A DNA stretch of 15,106 nt from NCBI GenBank assembly GCA_009774215.1, contig VSNH01000089.1:1-15106 (forward strand). Reading direction: 5' to 3'. Shown piece by piece: positions 1 through 6,956 of this stretch. The stretch comes from Lachnospiraceae bacterium. Lineage in GTDB: Bacteria; Bacillota; Clostridia; Lachnospirales; Lachnospiraceae. Under the pieces are notes generated by a model that was given only the letters and a program-made list of their open reading frames with translations, was not told where the DNA came from and did no database searches. Both the position numbers and the translations under genes were made by a program. Positions within the stretch are counted from its first letter, which is position 1; the number at the start of each line of letters is the position of its first letter.

Positions 1-368
1 AAGATATGATTATTATCGACGACATGATTTCTTCCGGCGAAAGCGTGCTGGAAGTGGCTGCCGCGTTAAAAGAACGCAAGGCAGGAAAGATTTTCGTCTT
101 CTCCACCTTTGGTCTTTTTACCGCCGGTCTGGAGCGTTTCGACAAGGCTTACGAGGACGGCACCATCTGCCGCGTCCTGACCACAAACCTGATCTACCAG
201 ACGCCGGAACTGCTCAGCAGGGAGTGGTACATCGACTGCGATATGAGCAAGTACATTGCCTATATCATCGACACGCTGAACCACGATGCTTCCATCAGCG
301 ACCTGCTGAACCCCGTGGAGCGCATCCAGTCGATTGTGACAAGGTATCACGCAGGGGAACTTGCATAG
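1..368 (+). CDS. prs: Ribose-phosphate pyrophosphokinase (PRPP synthetase), 3' part
   Basis: C-terminal 121 residues of a ribose-phosphate diphosphokinase, which makes PRPP from ribose 5-phosphate and ATP for nucleotide, His and Trp synthesis in the cytoplasm. The gene runs off the left edge; the reading frame has its first whole codon at position 3 and ends at TAG 366-368. The visible part opens with a hydrophobic strand followed by DDMISSG, the PRPP/ribose-phosphate-binding loop of the phosphoribosyltransferase fold (DDMIDTAGT in the common class). Next come a strand resembling the KIFVFSTFGLF segment and a tail with NPVERIQ. The DDMISSG form and this tail fit the longer, divergent Prs class I associate with Lachnospiraceae. 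That subclass assignment rests on recall; the family assignment rests on the loop and fold order. No T-rich terminator is seen before the queT promoter. Confidence 0.85.
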   Translation, partial: DMIIIDDMISSGESVLEVAAALKERKAGKIFVFSTFGLFTAGLERFDKAYEDGTICRVLTTNLIYQTPELLSREWYIDCDMSKYIAYIIDTLNHDASISDLLNPVERIQSIVTRYHAGELA

Positions 369-391
369 CCCTCAAATTACTTACTGTCGGC

Positions 392-420
392 TTGTATTTT
401 GTCAAATAACATGTTATACT
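392..420 (+). promoter_or_regulatory. Sigma-A type promoter of queT, extended -10
   Basis: A -10 box TATACT lies at 415-420, with TG at 412-413 one base upstream, which makes it an extended -10. A weak -35 TTGTAT at 392-397 sits 17 bp away. The start of transcription would be near 427, just ahead of the hairpin at 431-455 and the riboswitch at 469-511. The TG-N-TATACT match is what supports the call; the -35 matches only 3 of 6 consensus positions. Confidence 0.6.
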
Positions 421-430
421 GTGAAACGTT

Positions 431-455
431 GGAACTCCATAAAAGCGGGAGTTCC
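431..455 (+). repeat. 8-bp inverted repeat (hairpin) in the queT leader
   Basis: GGAACTCC (431-438) and its exact complement GGAGTTCC (448-455) are separated by 9 bases. It lies between the predicted transcription start and the riboswitch. No T-run follows (the next bases are GGCAAATATAC), so it does not look like an intrinsic terminator for the upstream gene. A 5' stabilising hairpin or an extra leader domain are both possible. Confidence 0.65.
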
Positions 456-468
456 GGCAAATATACAC

Positions 469-511
469 GGTGAGTTCGAGACCTTCCTCACCTAAAACAA
501 AACTAAAGGAG
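469..511 (+). ncRNA. PreQ1-I-like riboswitch in front of queT
   Basis: The aptamer pattern is stem GGTGAG (469-474), loop TTCGAGACCTTC (475-486), stem CTCACC (487-492), and an A-rich tail TAAAACAAAACTAA (493-506) running straight into the ribosome binding site AGGAG (507-511). This matches the preQ1 class I plan: a short hairpin with UUC at the start and ACC in the loop, then an A-rich tail ending in ACUAA that folds back to form a pseudoknot. The tail CU (503-504) can pair with AG (479-480) of the loop. Because the tail merges with the Shine-Dalgarno sequence, control would be at translation initiation: bound preQ1 hides the site and lowers QueT synthesis. The gene downstream, a queuosine-precursor transporter, is a classic member of this regulon. 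Confidence 0.75.
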
Positions 512-521
512 ACAACTGCAT

Positions 522-1067
522 ATGAAAACACAACACACACAGGCGGTTTCGATGAAAACCGCCCACACTCATGCGCTCTTCATGGCGCAGGCGGCTATGA
601 TTGCCGCTCTCTACATCGTATTGACCTTTATCGCAAATGCCTTCGGGCTGGCCAACTACGCTGTTCAGGTACGCTTCTCCGAAGCGCTCACCGTTTTACC
701 CTATTTTACCCCCGCTGCGATTCCGGGACTGTTTATCGGCTGCCTTTTGAGCAATATCCTGACAGGATGCGCCCTGCCCGACATTGTTTTCGGTACTCTG
801 GCGACACTGCTCGGCGCGCTCGGCACTTATGCCCTGCGGAAATGGAAATGGTGTGCACCCGTCTGCCCGATTATCGCGAATACGATTATCGTGCCGCTGA
901 TTCTGGTGTACGGCTATGGTCTGCTGATCGAGGGAATGACACTGGTACAGTGCCTTGGTTTTTACTGCCTGACCGTCGGCGCCGGAGAAGTGATTTCCTG
1001 CGGGATACTGGGGATGATTTTGTTGACTGCGCTGGAGAAATACGGCCGTCACATCTTTGCAAAATAA
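522..1067 (+). CDS. queT: Queuosine precursor transporter QueT (ECF S component)
   Basis: 181-residue integral membrane protein of the QueT family, the substrate-binding S subunit of an energy-coupling-factor importer for a queuosine precursor used in tRNA modification. It shows the family hallmark QVRFSEALTVLP near residues 50-61, then FTPAAIPGLFIGCLLSN and a Gly-rich FGTLATLLGALGT segment, with about five to six hydrophobic helices in all. The shared ECF module (A, A' and T subunits) is not in this window, as expected for a group II S component. ATG 522 is preferred because AGGAG lies 10 bases upstream; an in-frame ATG at 552 has a poorer site. The opening residues are rich in His and Thr. 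Expression is probably repressed by preQ1 through the leader. The 3' end overlaps the convergent HAD gene by 19 bp. Confidence 0.92.
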   Translation: MKTQHTQAVSMKTAHTHALFMAQAAMIAALYIVLTFIANAFGLANYAVQVRFSEALTVLPYFTPAAIPGLFIGCLLSNILTGCALPDIVFGTLATLLGALGTYALRKWKWCAPVCPIIANTIIVPLILVYGYGLLIEGMTLVQCLGFYCLTVGAGEVISCGILGMILLTALEKYGRHIFAK

Positions 1068-1708
1068 TCCTTCACCCCAAACAAATCCTCAAACACCGCC
1101 ACACTTAAACTGCGCATTTCCTCCGTCGCAGGCGTCAGATCCGGCACCATAACGGGGTGCAGACCGGCGCTGTGCGCGGAGCGGATGCCGTTGTAGGAAT
1201 CTTCGACGGCGTATGTATTTTTAGGCAAAACACCCATGCGTTCACAGGTCATCAGATAAATATCCGGGGCAGGCTTGCTTTTCTTTAACAGATCGCCGCC
1301 CACCACCACCTGAAAATAATCATAAAGCCCTGCCGCCTGCAGCTCCTGCGTGACAGTGGCAAGTCTTGTGGAGGAGGCAAGCCCAAGAGGAATCTTATTG
1401 CCGAACAGGTATTCCAGCAGTTCCGCCGCGCCCGGCTTCACGGGGATCCCCGCCTTCTCCGTAATTTCATGAAACAATACGGAGCTATCCTCACTGAATT
1501 TACCATAAGGAAAATCCCTCCCGTAATGCCCGTAGACGATTTCCTCCGTGCGCACTTTGTTTGTCCCGATGCACCGCATGAACACTTCTCGTATATCCGT
1601 AATTCCATGCTTTTCGCCCACACGCTCCCAGCAGTCTAAAACCAGCCTTTCCGTGTCAAAAATCGTACCGTCCATGTCAAAAATAACTGCAATGTCCGAT
1701 TGCCGCAT
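1049..1708 (-). CDS. HAD superfamily hydrolase, beta-phosphoglucomutase-like phosphatase
   Basis: 219-residue cytoplasmic haloacid-dehalogenase hydrolase of the subclass I type with a helical cap between motifs I and II. Motif I is FDMDGT with D11 the nucleophile and D13 the acid/base; motif II is the LASST segment (S112); motif III is K145 in SKPAPDIY; motif IV is VEDSYNG with E169-D170 for Mg2+. All catalytic residues are present, so it should be active. The substrate cannot be read from sequence: sugar phosphates, phosphoglycolate and pseudouridine 5'-phosphate are all handled by relatives. ATG 1708 is chosen because AGGAGG (1714-1719) sits 5 bases upstream; a 23-residue N-terminal extension would be possible but would overlap the upstream gene and lacks this site. 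Only 17 bases separate it from the propeller protein gene, so the two are probably co-transcribed. Its end overlaps queT. Confidence 0.88.
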   Translation of the reverse strand: MRQSDIAVIFDMDGTIFDTERLVLDCWERVGEKHGITDIREVFMRCIGTNKVRTEEIVYGHYGRDFPYGKFSEDSSVLFHEITEKAGIPVKPGAAELLEYLFGNKIPLGLASSTRLATVTQELQAAGLYDYFQVVVGGDLLKKSKPAPDIYLMTCERMGVLPKNTYAVEDSYNGIRSAHSAGLHPVMVPDLTPATEEMRSLSVAVFEDLFGVKDYFAKM

Positions 1709-1725
1709 ATACGCCTCCTCTGTCT

Positions 1726-4266
1726 TTACTCTTTTCTGATGTAGGAAATGAACTGATTGCCATTCTCCGCAAGCCATTCCGTAGAATCGTTCATCCCCCT
1801 CTTTTCCAGCGTCCCGGCCACCGGATCCATCACCACAATATTCAGCTCGTTAAAGCCTGTGATCAGTACCGCATTGCCGTCCTCCAGCATAGCCAGCACG
1901 GGAACGTCTTTATTTACATAATATAATACCGCATCCAGACTGCATCCCGAGAGATCCAGTATCGTATGGTTCTGCAAATCACTTTCCAGAATGTCCATCA
2001 CCGTGTCCCCCTGATTCAGACGCCGCTGTGTGTTTCTGGAAATCCCCTCGTATTTTAAGATTGTGTCAAGACAAACTGCCACAGAACTTCGGGATTCCGT
2101 CGCCTCGTCCTCCGTGATCGCCATAATCTGATTGCGCGTGCTTCTGGTTTCCCTGCGCCATACATAATCCCCGTCGTCGTCCACCACTACGCCGGCCACA
2201 CGGTACGCCAGCTCTACCGCCCTGCCGGGATTGACATAGAGATTTTCAATGCCGTTTTTACCATATACATAAAAATAATCTTCCGTCGGGCCGTCCCCCA
2301 GCTCTCCCACGGAACGGCTGCCTTCAAACAGGATCTCTTTCGGCGTCAGAAGCTTTAGCCCCTTGGCATCTATCTCGTCCTTCACCGTGATTTGACAGAT
2401 GGTTTCATAGTTTTCGGTGACTACAAAACTCAGCACATTACTTCCGCTTCTGATCTCCTCCGTGTTCATAATCTGGTCATCCTGTGTAGGCACATAGCTT
2501 TCACTCTCCTCATCATATATAACCCTGGAAAGCGTAAGCTGGTTGTCCGCAATCTCGCTTTCCACCACATAAACCCCGTTCTTCTGATAGGTCTTTAAAA
2601 TGCTGCCGTCGTCGCTCTGAATTTTCAGACAGTACATAGGAAAGGTCGTAATGCCCGTACTGTTTTCCCTGATGTCCCGCTCTCTGGCAAGACCGTAGAT
2701 CAGATCCTCCCCCATAAATCCCACTACCGAAATATACTCGCCGGCGCCTGCCCTGATTTTTGTCTGCATCTGCGTATTCAGATTCATCAGAATAAGATCA
2801 GTGGCCGCGTAAAGATCGCTACCCTCCTGCCAGACAAGCATCTTATCGGACTCTGACACATGATAGCCCCCCTCCTTTAAGCCTGTCACCACCGTCTGAA
2901 TGGAGAGTGTTCGCACGTCCACCGCATACACGCTGCCATCCAGCATAAAATAATAAATGCCGGTTCTGCTCAGATAGGAAAGCTCCTCAATATCTGTCTT
3001 TAAAAGCTCGTAAGACTTATCGTAGGGGACGTATGCCATCTCCTCCACGGTATTCGTCATGCTGTTATAGGCATAAAGCACAACACCTACACAACCCTCA
3101 TGCCTCCCCCTGTTCATATAACCGTAGACCAAAAACAGGATATTCCCCGTCTCGTCCACCGTCAACACCCGGATGTCGTGTCTGTCGTATGCGCTTCTTG
3201 TGTCCCGCAATTCTTCCGTATTGCCGTAAAAGCTGAAAAGTCTTGCCAGCTTGTTGTCCGTCACATTATAGCTGTAAAGTTTATCCGCCACCGTGAAGGC
3301 AAACACGTTGCCGCCGTCGCTCTCCTTGATCTCCACCTCGTCCCCGGTAATCCCCAGCACAATTTTGTCATTGATATAGACGTCGGACTCCTCGTCAAAA
3401 ACCTGCTCCATCGTTCTCTCAAAATCAAGCAGATACATGCGATCGGGCGTATAGCGGATTCTGTAATATTCGTTTACACGATAGTACTCTGTCTTTTTCC
3501 CGTTCTTTATGCCAACCAGATATTCCAGATTAAAGGAGCCTGTCTGCTCCGTAAGCTCCCTGATCATAATGCACGGCTCTGTCACCCGTCTTACTGGCAG
3601 TTCTCCCCACGTTACCTGATTGAAACTGGAATGAATCGTTACCTTATGGAAGGTAGTATTATCCCCCTCCGCATTGGATTCCAGATACTTTGTCAACTCC
3701 GCCGCCGCTTCCCTGTCAAATGTGCGCTCATGGAAATCCGTGATATAATCAAGCTTTTCTCGGATATGAAGCGATTCGCTTAAAATAATTCGGGAATAAT
3801 ATCTGATCGGCGCGCTGTTTTGCGGTGTGACAAGGAAAACCAGCATATACTCGGTATCACTCTCAATCAAGTCTTTTAATGTGATGGAAAAGGAAATATC
3901 ATCCTCATTTACCTGATAGTCCTCCACAGGTGTACTCTCTACCAACCGCTCTCCGTCAAGGCTCCTCACCTCGAAGGCAATGGTATCGATTCCCCGTCCG
4001 TAAGTATCCATCCTTACATCTATCCTTCTGTCCTCACCGATGGGCTGCAGGTTGTCCCGCAGATAGGCACACTCCATGGTCTGGGCATAGCCATGCAGAC
4101 TCCCCACCCTGTACGCATCCACATACATGGACAGCACAGGGTAAGTCGCCTCACCCATCTCGGTCGTCATATCCGTATTTCCCTGATTCATTACCCTGCT
4201 CAAAATCATCAGCGCAAGCGCAAATATACATCCGAGCAAAACACCCTTTATGATCGCTCTCTTCAT
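1726..4266 (-). CDS. Membrane-anchored beta-propeller-like protein with degenerate C39-peptidase-like domain
   Basis: 846-residue protein of unknown function. Residues about 5-24 form one hydrophobic anchor after a KR-rich start, so the bulk should be outside the membrane. Residues about 45-165 look like a beta-rich sandwich domain. Residues about 300-700 contain repeated short strands of the type LYSYNVTDNKLARLFSF, VYAVDVRTLSIQTVVTG and LILMNLNTQMQTKI, typical of beta-propeller blades. Residues about 728-846 follow the papain-like C39 pattern (helix ending LKYEG, then VPVLAMLEDG, VLITGF and MDP) but with Ser at 728 where the catalytic Cys is expected and Asn at 798 in place of His; only D814 of the triad seems kept. 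A nearby Cys732 is four residues off. A binding or scaffold role is more likely than proteolysis. ATG 4266 has AGAGGAA about 10 bases upstream. I do not know a characterised homologue. Confidence 0.75.
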   Translation of the reverse strand: MKRAIIKGVLLGCIFALALMILSRVMNQGNTDMTTEMGEATYPVLSMYVDAYRVGSLHGYAQTMECAYLRDNLQPIGEDRRIDVRMDTYGRGIDTIAFEVRSLDGERLVESTPVEDYQVNEDDISFSITLKDLIESDTEYMLVFLVTPQNSAPIRYYSRIILSESLHIREKLDYITDFHERTFDREAAAELTKYLESNAEGDNTTFHKVTIHSSFNQVTWGELPVRRVTEPCIMIRELTEQTGSFNLEYLVGIKNGKKTEYYRVNEYYRIRYTPDRMYLLDFERTMEQVFDEESDVYINDKIVLGITGDEVEIKESDGGNVFAFTVADKLYSYNVTDNKLARLFSFYGNTEELRDTRSAYDRHDIRVLTVDETGNILFLVYGYMNRGRHEGCVGVVLYAYNSMTNTVEEMAYVPYDKSYELLKTDIEELSYLSRTGIYYFMLDGSVYAVDVRTLSIQTVVTGLKEGGYHVSESDKMLVWQEGSDLYAATDLILMNLNTQMQTKIRAGAGEYISVVGFMGEDLIYGLARERDIRENSTGITTFPMYCLKIQSDDGSILKTYQKNGVYVVESEIADNQLTLSRVIYDEESESYVPTQDDQIMNTEEIRSGSNVLSFVVTENYETICQITVKDEIDAKGLKLLTPKEILFEGSRSVGELGDGPTEDYFYVYGKNGIENLYVNPGRAVELAYRVAGVVVDDDGDYVWRRETRSTRNQIMAITEDEATESRSSVAVCLDTILKYEGISRNTQRRLNQGDTVMDILESDLQNHTILDLSGCSLDAVLYYVNKDVPVLAMLEDGNAVLITGFNELNIVVMDPVAGTLEKRGMNDSTEWLAENGNQFISYIRKE

Positions 4267-4286
4267 GTATTAATCATTCCTCTAGC

Positions 4287-4320
4287 AAAACCGTAACAGT
4301 TCAGCCCTCGGCAAACTGTT
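4287..4320 (-). terminator. Hairpin with short T-run between the small protein gene and the propeller gene
   Basis: AACAGTT (4314-4320) and AACTGTT (4295-4301, as read on the minus strand) form a 7-bp stem, extended inside by GCC/GGC (4310-4312 with 4304-4306). A TTTT run (4287-4290) follows after four bases. It could be a weak terminator for the 124-residue protein gene or a partial attenuator before the propeller gene, for which no separate promoter is evident. Confidence 0.45.
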
Positions 4321-4322
4321 CC

Positions 4323-4697
4323 TTAAAATTTCAAAACCCCGTTTTGATTCATATGGCGCTTTTTATAAATCTCACAGCACAAAAGCACCTGGACAAATTC
4401 CGTGATCCTTTCCAAGTCCTGCTCTGTCTGCCCCACATCCCCGGACTGTTTTAATTTATCCACAACGACCTTTGTCAGACGGTAAATCTGCCACTTGTCG
4501 GGATATTCGTCATAAATCATACTGCCTTCATAGTCTAACCGATCCAGAATCCCTGCAATCACCTTCTGGTACTTCTTTGCCTCCGCCGGGTACATCTCCT
4601 GCAGATATTCCAGATCCCGCGTCACCGTATCCTGCTCCTGATAAAAAAGCGGCATCGGATACGCCATATAAAACGGTAAAATTCTCGATTGTCTCAT
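4323..4697 (-). CDS. Conserved-looking small protein of unknown function
   Basis: 124-residue, probably cytoplasmic protein that I cannot assign to a named family. It begins with an aromatic and Pro-rich segment (FYMAYPMPLFYQ, residues about 9-20), then a helical, charged region with RDLEYLQEMYPAEAKK, followed by DYEGSMIYDEYPDKWQIYRL around residues 54-75 and a helical C-terminal half with two adjacent Cys. There is no signal peptide or membrane span. The Pro/Tyr-rich head and EGSMIYDEYPDK block look like a conserved motif rather than random coding. ATG 4697 is preferred over ATG 4721 because GGTGAG lies about 3 bases upstream, in register with the anti-Shine-Dalgarno; the longer form has no site. 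It sits between the MCP and propeller genes and appears to have its own promoter. Function unknown. Confidence 0.65.
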   Translation of the reverse strand: MRQSRILPFYMAYPMPLFYQEQDTVTRDLEYLQEMYPAEAKKYQKVIAGILDRLDYEGSMIYDEYPDKWQIYRLTKVVVDKLKQSGDVGQTEQDLERITEFVQVLLCCEIYKKRHMNQNGVLKF

Positions 4698-4729
4698 ACA
4701 CTCACCATGATAATCAGTCATTTTATTTT

Positions 4730-4758
4730 ATCATATGGCAAGGCCGCCGGAACGTGAA
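4730..4758 (-). promoter_or_regulatory. Candidate sigma-A promoter for the 124-residue protein gene
   Basis: On the minus strand a -10 box TATGAT (4730-4735, 5 of 6 consensus) is preceded 17 bp away by TTCACG (4753-4758, 4 of 6). Transcription would start near 4723, giving a leader of about 25 bases before ATG 4697. This also argues against the longer start at 4721. Confidence 0.45.
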
Positions 4759-4769
4759 AATTTTATAAC

Positions 4770-4787
4770 CGCCGCATCACGATGCCG
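4770..4787 (-). terminator. Weak hairpin after the MCP gene
   Basis: Just downstream of the MCP stop codon the minus strand reads GCGGCATCGTGATGCGGC, a short GC-rich hairpin with one G-G mismatch. It is followed by GGTTATAAAATTTT rather than an immediate T-run. It could end MCP transcription inefficiently. Confidence 0.35.
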
Positions 4788-4795
4788 CAAAATTC

Positions 4796-6766
4796 CTATT
4801 TCTTTGAAATTCTGAAATTACCTACAAGCTGTTGAAGCAACGCTGCCTGACCGGATAGTTCCTGACTGGTAGCCGCGCTTTCCTCCGCGGTCGCAGAATT
4901 ATTCTGTACCACGCCGGATATCTGCTCGATGCCTGCGGCAATCTGTCCGATTGCATCCGTCTGATCCTCCACGGCCTTCGACACCTGCTCCATCTGTTCT
5001 ACCGCCTCGCCCGCCATCTTTGCCGCGGCAGTCACCGAGTCGGTCACCTTCTCCACAACAAGGCTGCCGCTTTCAACTGAGTTGACGGATCGCTCTATCA
5101 GCTCCTTGGTCGCTTTCGCTGCCTGATCCGACTTAATCGCCAGATTTCTCACTTCTTCCGCCACCACGGCAAAGCCCTTTCCGCTCGTCCCGGCACGTGC
5201 CGCTTCCACCGCCGCGTTAAGCGCCAGAATATTTGTCTGGAAAGCAATATTTTCAATGGTATCTATAATACGGCTGATTTCGCCGGACGACTGCGTAATC
5301 TGTCCCATCGCATGATTCAGACTGTCAATGTACCCGCCGCTCTCCTGAAGCTTTTCTCCCGCCTCTTCCACGACATCTTTGGCCTGTTCCGTCCGCTGCG
5401 CAATTCCCTTTGCCTCCGTGCTCATGTCTGAAATGGTTCCGGAAAGTTCTGTCACTGCGCTTGTCTGCTCCACTGCGCCCTGAGACAAGGCCGCTGCGGT
5501 GGACGCCACCTGATCCGATCCCGTCGAAACCTGACCGGATGCAGAGACAATACCTGCCATGGTAACATTCAGCTTTTCACTGATAACCCGCAGAGATTCC
5601 CACAAAGCGGCAAAATCACCGGGATAGGACTGCCCTGAAACTTCCCGGGTCAGATCTCCATCCGCTATCGCGCCGAGAATATCCTGCATTTCATGTACAA
5701 TTTCGCCAAATTCTTTGACAAGCTGTGCCGTTGAATCCGCCAGTATCCGCGTCTCATCCTTACTCTTTATCTGCGGAACCGGACTTCCCAGATCACCCTG
5801 TGCAAGCGCCTGAAGCCGCTTCGCACACCTGACAACGGGCGTGACGATGGAATGACTGACTTTCATGGAAATAATAATAATCACAATACATGCCGCGGCA
5901 CAGATCACGATCTGTATAAAATTTCCGTACTCTGCCGGACGCATGAACTCATCCTCATCTAACGTCACCGCAATGGACCATCCGTCCGTCCCCGCAATGG
6001 GCGCATAGCTCTGAATATTGTTGGACTGATCCTCCGCGTAATAGAACCGCTCCACACCAACTTCACCGAGCGTCATTTTCTTTTCAATCGCCGCTACCGT
6101 CTGCAGACCTTCATCTTCGGGAGCCGCCGCCGCTTCCCGCATGATATTTTCCCGGTTCAGCACCGACTCCTGATCCACATAGGCAATTGTGGTACCCTCT
6201 TTGTCCAGAATGTATGCCTCGCCTTCCTCCCCGATCTGCAGCCCTTCAATGATAGACTGTAAAATATAGGTATCGCACTGAAAATAGAGCACGCCTTTCA
6301 CTGCCTCACCCTCCCGGATCGGAGCTGCGACCATAATATACATATCGCTTCCGTCTATATAGGGGGTAGACATATAGCTGTTCCCCTGTACAGCCGCCTG
6401 AAAAAAGGGTTCTCCGGAAATATCCACATCATGAACCGCATCATGACCGTCTATATCAGCCATTCCGCCAAAACGCATATAATAGGCATCTACCCGTTCC
6501 TGAATAAACGCCTGCTTTTCCTCCGGTGAAACAGCTTCATCCACAAGAATCGGATTCGATGCCATTTCCGCTATTGTCAGCGTATAGGTAGAGATCATAT
6601 TTTCCGCCGCCAGAGCGGCAAGCTCTGCCGTTTCCAGAATATTTTTCTCAAGCGCTGACCCAGTAGAATACCGGGTTACTACTGTACTCACAATCCCCGC
6701 AACCACTGAAACACACACTGTCGCCAATACCACTATAGCAATAATTTTTGTCTGAATTTTCCGCAT
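4796..6766 (-). CDS. Methyl-accepting chemotaxis protein with dCache-type sensor domain
   Basis: 656-residue transmembrane chemoreceptor. A short basic start is followed by TM1 (residues about 8-30), an extracellular double-Cache-like sensor (about 35-275, including GEPFFQAAVQGNSYMSTPYI and the DGWSIAVTLD end typical of dCache_1), TM2 (about 283-303), a HAMP region (about 304-360) with a second helical linker, and a cytoplasmic signalling coiled coil. The conserved hairpin tip is at residues about 507-543, including QTNILALNAAVEAARAG and GKGFAVVAEEVRNLA; it would bind CheW and CheA. There is no C-terminal CheR-docking pentapeptide. The ligand is unknown. ATG 6766 is chosen because GGAG lies 9 bases upstream and the protein then starts, as relatives do, right before TM1. 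An in-frame ATG at 6832 would add 22 residues but has no ribosome binding site and follows a hairpin directly. Confidence 0.9.
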   Translation of the reverse strand: MRKIQTKIIAIVVLATVCVSVVAGIVSTVVTRYSTGSALEKNILETAELAALAAENMISTYTLTIAEMASNPILVDEAVSPEEKQAFIQERVDAYYMRFGGMADIDGHDAVHDVDISGEPFFQAAVQGNSYMSTPYIDGSDMYIMVAAPIREGEAVKGVLYFQCDTYILQSIIEGLQIGEEGEAYILDKEGTTIAYVDQESVLNRENIMREAAAAPEDEGLQTVAAIEKKMTLGEVGVERFYYAEDQSNNIQSYAPIAGTDGWSIAVTLDEDEFMRPAEYGNFIQIVICAAACIVIIIISMKVSHSIVTPVVRCAKRLQALAQGDLGSPVPQIKSKDETRILADSTAQLVKEFGEIVHEMQDILGAIADGDLTREVSGQSYPGDFAALWESLRVISEKLNVTMAGIVSASGQVSTGSDQVASTAAALSQGAVEQTSAVTELSGTISDMSTEAKGIAQRTEQAKDVVEEAGEKLQESGGYIDSLNHAMGQITQSSGEISRIIDTIENIAFQTNILALNAAVEAARAGTSGKGFAVVAEEVRNLAIKSDQAAKATKELIERSVNSVESGSLVVEKVTDSVTAAAKMAGEAVEQMEQVSKAVEDQTDAIGQIAAGIEQISGVVQNNSATAEESAATSQELSGQAALLQQLVGNFRISKK

Positions 6767-6832
6767 TTCTTCCGTCTCCGGGCGCTTCAAACTGCCAAGC
6801 CCTTTCTCCCTTCCCGTTCGTTTATGTATCAT

Positions 6833-6909
6833 CGAGCAGGGAATATTTTCTCCCTACTCGCCACGCGACCCGCACGCTGTGAAGCGTCAGACTTTCCAAT
6901 GCGGGTCTG
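6833..6909 (-). promoter_or_regulatory. Structured leader upstream of the MCP gene, candidate regulatory RNA
   Basis: Read on the minus strand, this stretch holds a long-range pair GACCCGCA (6900-6907) with TGCGGGTC (6867-6874), competing with a local hairpin CAGAC/GTCTG (6905-6909 with 6888-6892) that overlaps its 5' arm. A hairpin ACGCT-TCAC-AGCGT (6883-6887 with 6874-6878) lies between the arms. A third, separate stem pairs 6851-6860 with 6833-6842 (9 of 10 positions) just before the alternative ATG 6832. The sharing of one arm by two stems is typical of switching leaders. I do not recognise a known riboswitch consensus here, and no clear sigma-A or sigma-D promoter was found. Confidence 0.4.
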
Positions 6910-6910
6910 T

Positions 6911-6943
6911 GTATAAACAGGGGAACGGATCAATCCGTTCCCC
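6911..6943 (-). terminator. Intrinsic terminator of the atp operon
   Basis: A perfect 11-bp inverted repeat, GGGGAACGGAT (6920-6930) and ATCCGTTCCCC (6933-6943), gives a very stable GC-rich hairpin 13 bases beyond the atpC stop codon. On the minus strand it is followed by TGTTTATAC, a short T-rich stretch. The position at the end of a ten-gene operon supports the call. Confidence 0.75.
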
Positions 6944-6944
6944 C

Positions 6945-6956
6945 ACAAAGCTTTGT
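6945..6956. repeat. 12-bp perfect palindrome at the atpC stop codon
   Basis: ACAAAGCTTTGT is self-complementary over all 12 bases and shares its last base with the atpC stop codon. It lies one base from the terminator hairpin. It may simply add to the 3' end structure. Confidence 0.5.

Noticed and set aside
431..455. Terminator of the PRPP synthetase gene
   Set aside because: There is no T-run after the hairpin, and the queT promoter lies upstream of it.
3100..3783. Open frame of 227 codons on the + strand opposite the propeller gene
   Set aside because: Antisense shadow without a start site or recognisable protein pattern; the minus-strand frame is longer and has a clear anchor and domain structure.
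4228..4239. LLGC near the N-terminus of the 846-residue protein as a lipoprotein signal
   Set aside because: The Cys is in the middle of the hydrophobic stretch with a further long hydrophobic segment after it, unlike a lipobox, which ends the signal peptide. A plain membrane anchor fits better.
6833..6909. Cyclic di-GMP riboswitch before the MCP gene
   Set aside because: Such riboswitches often precede MCP genes, but I could not find the conserved GEMM core sequences here.
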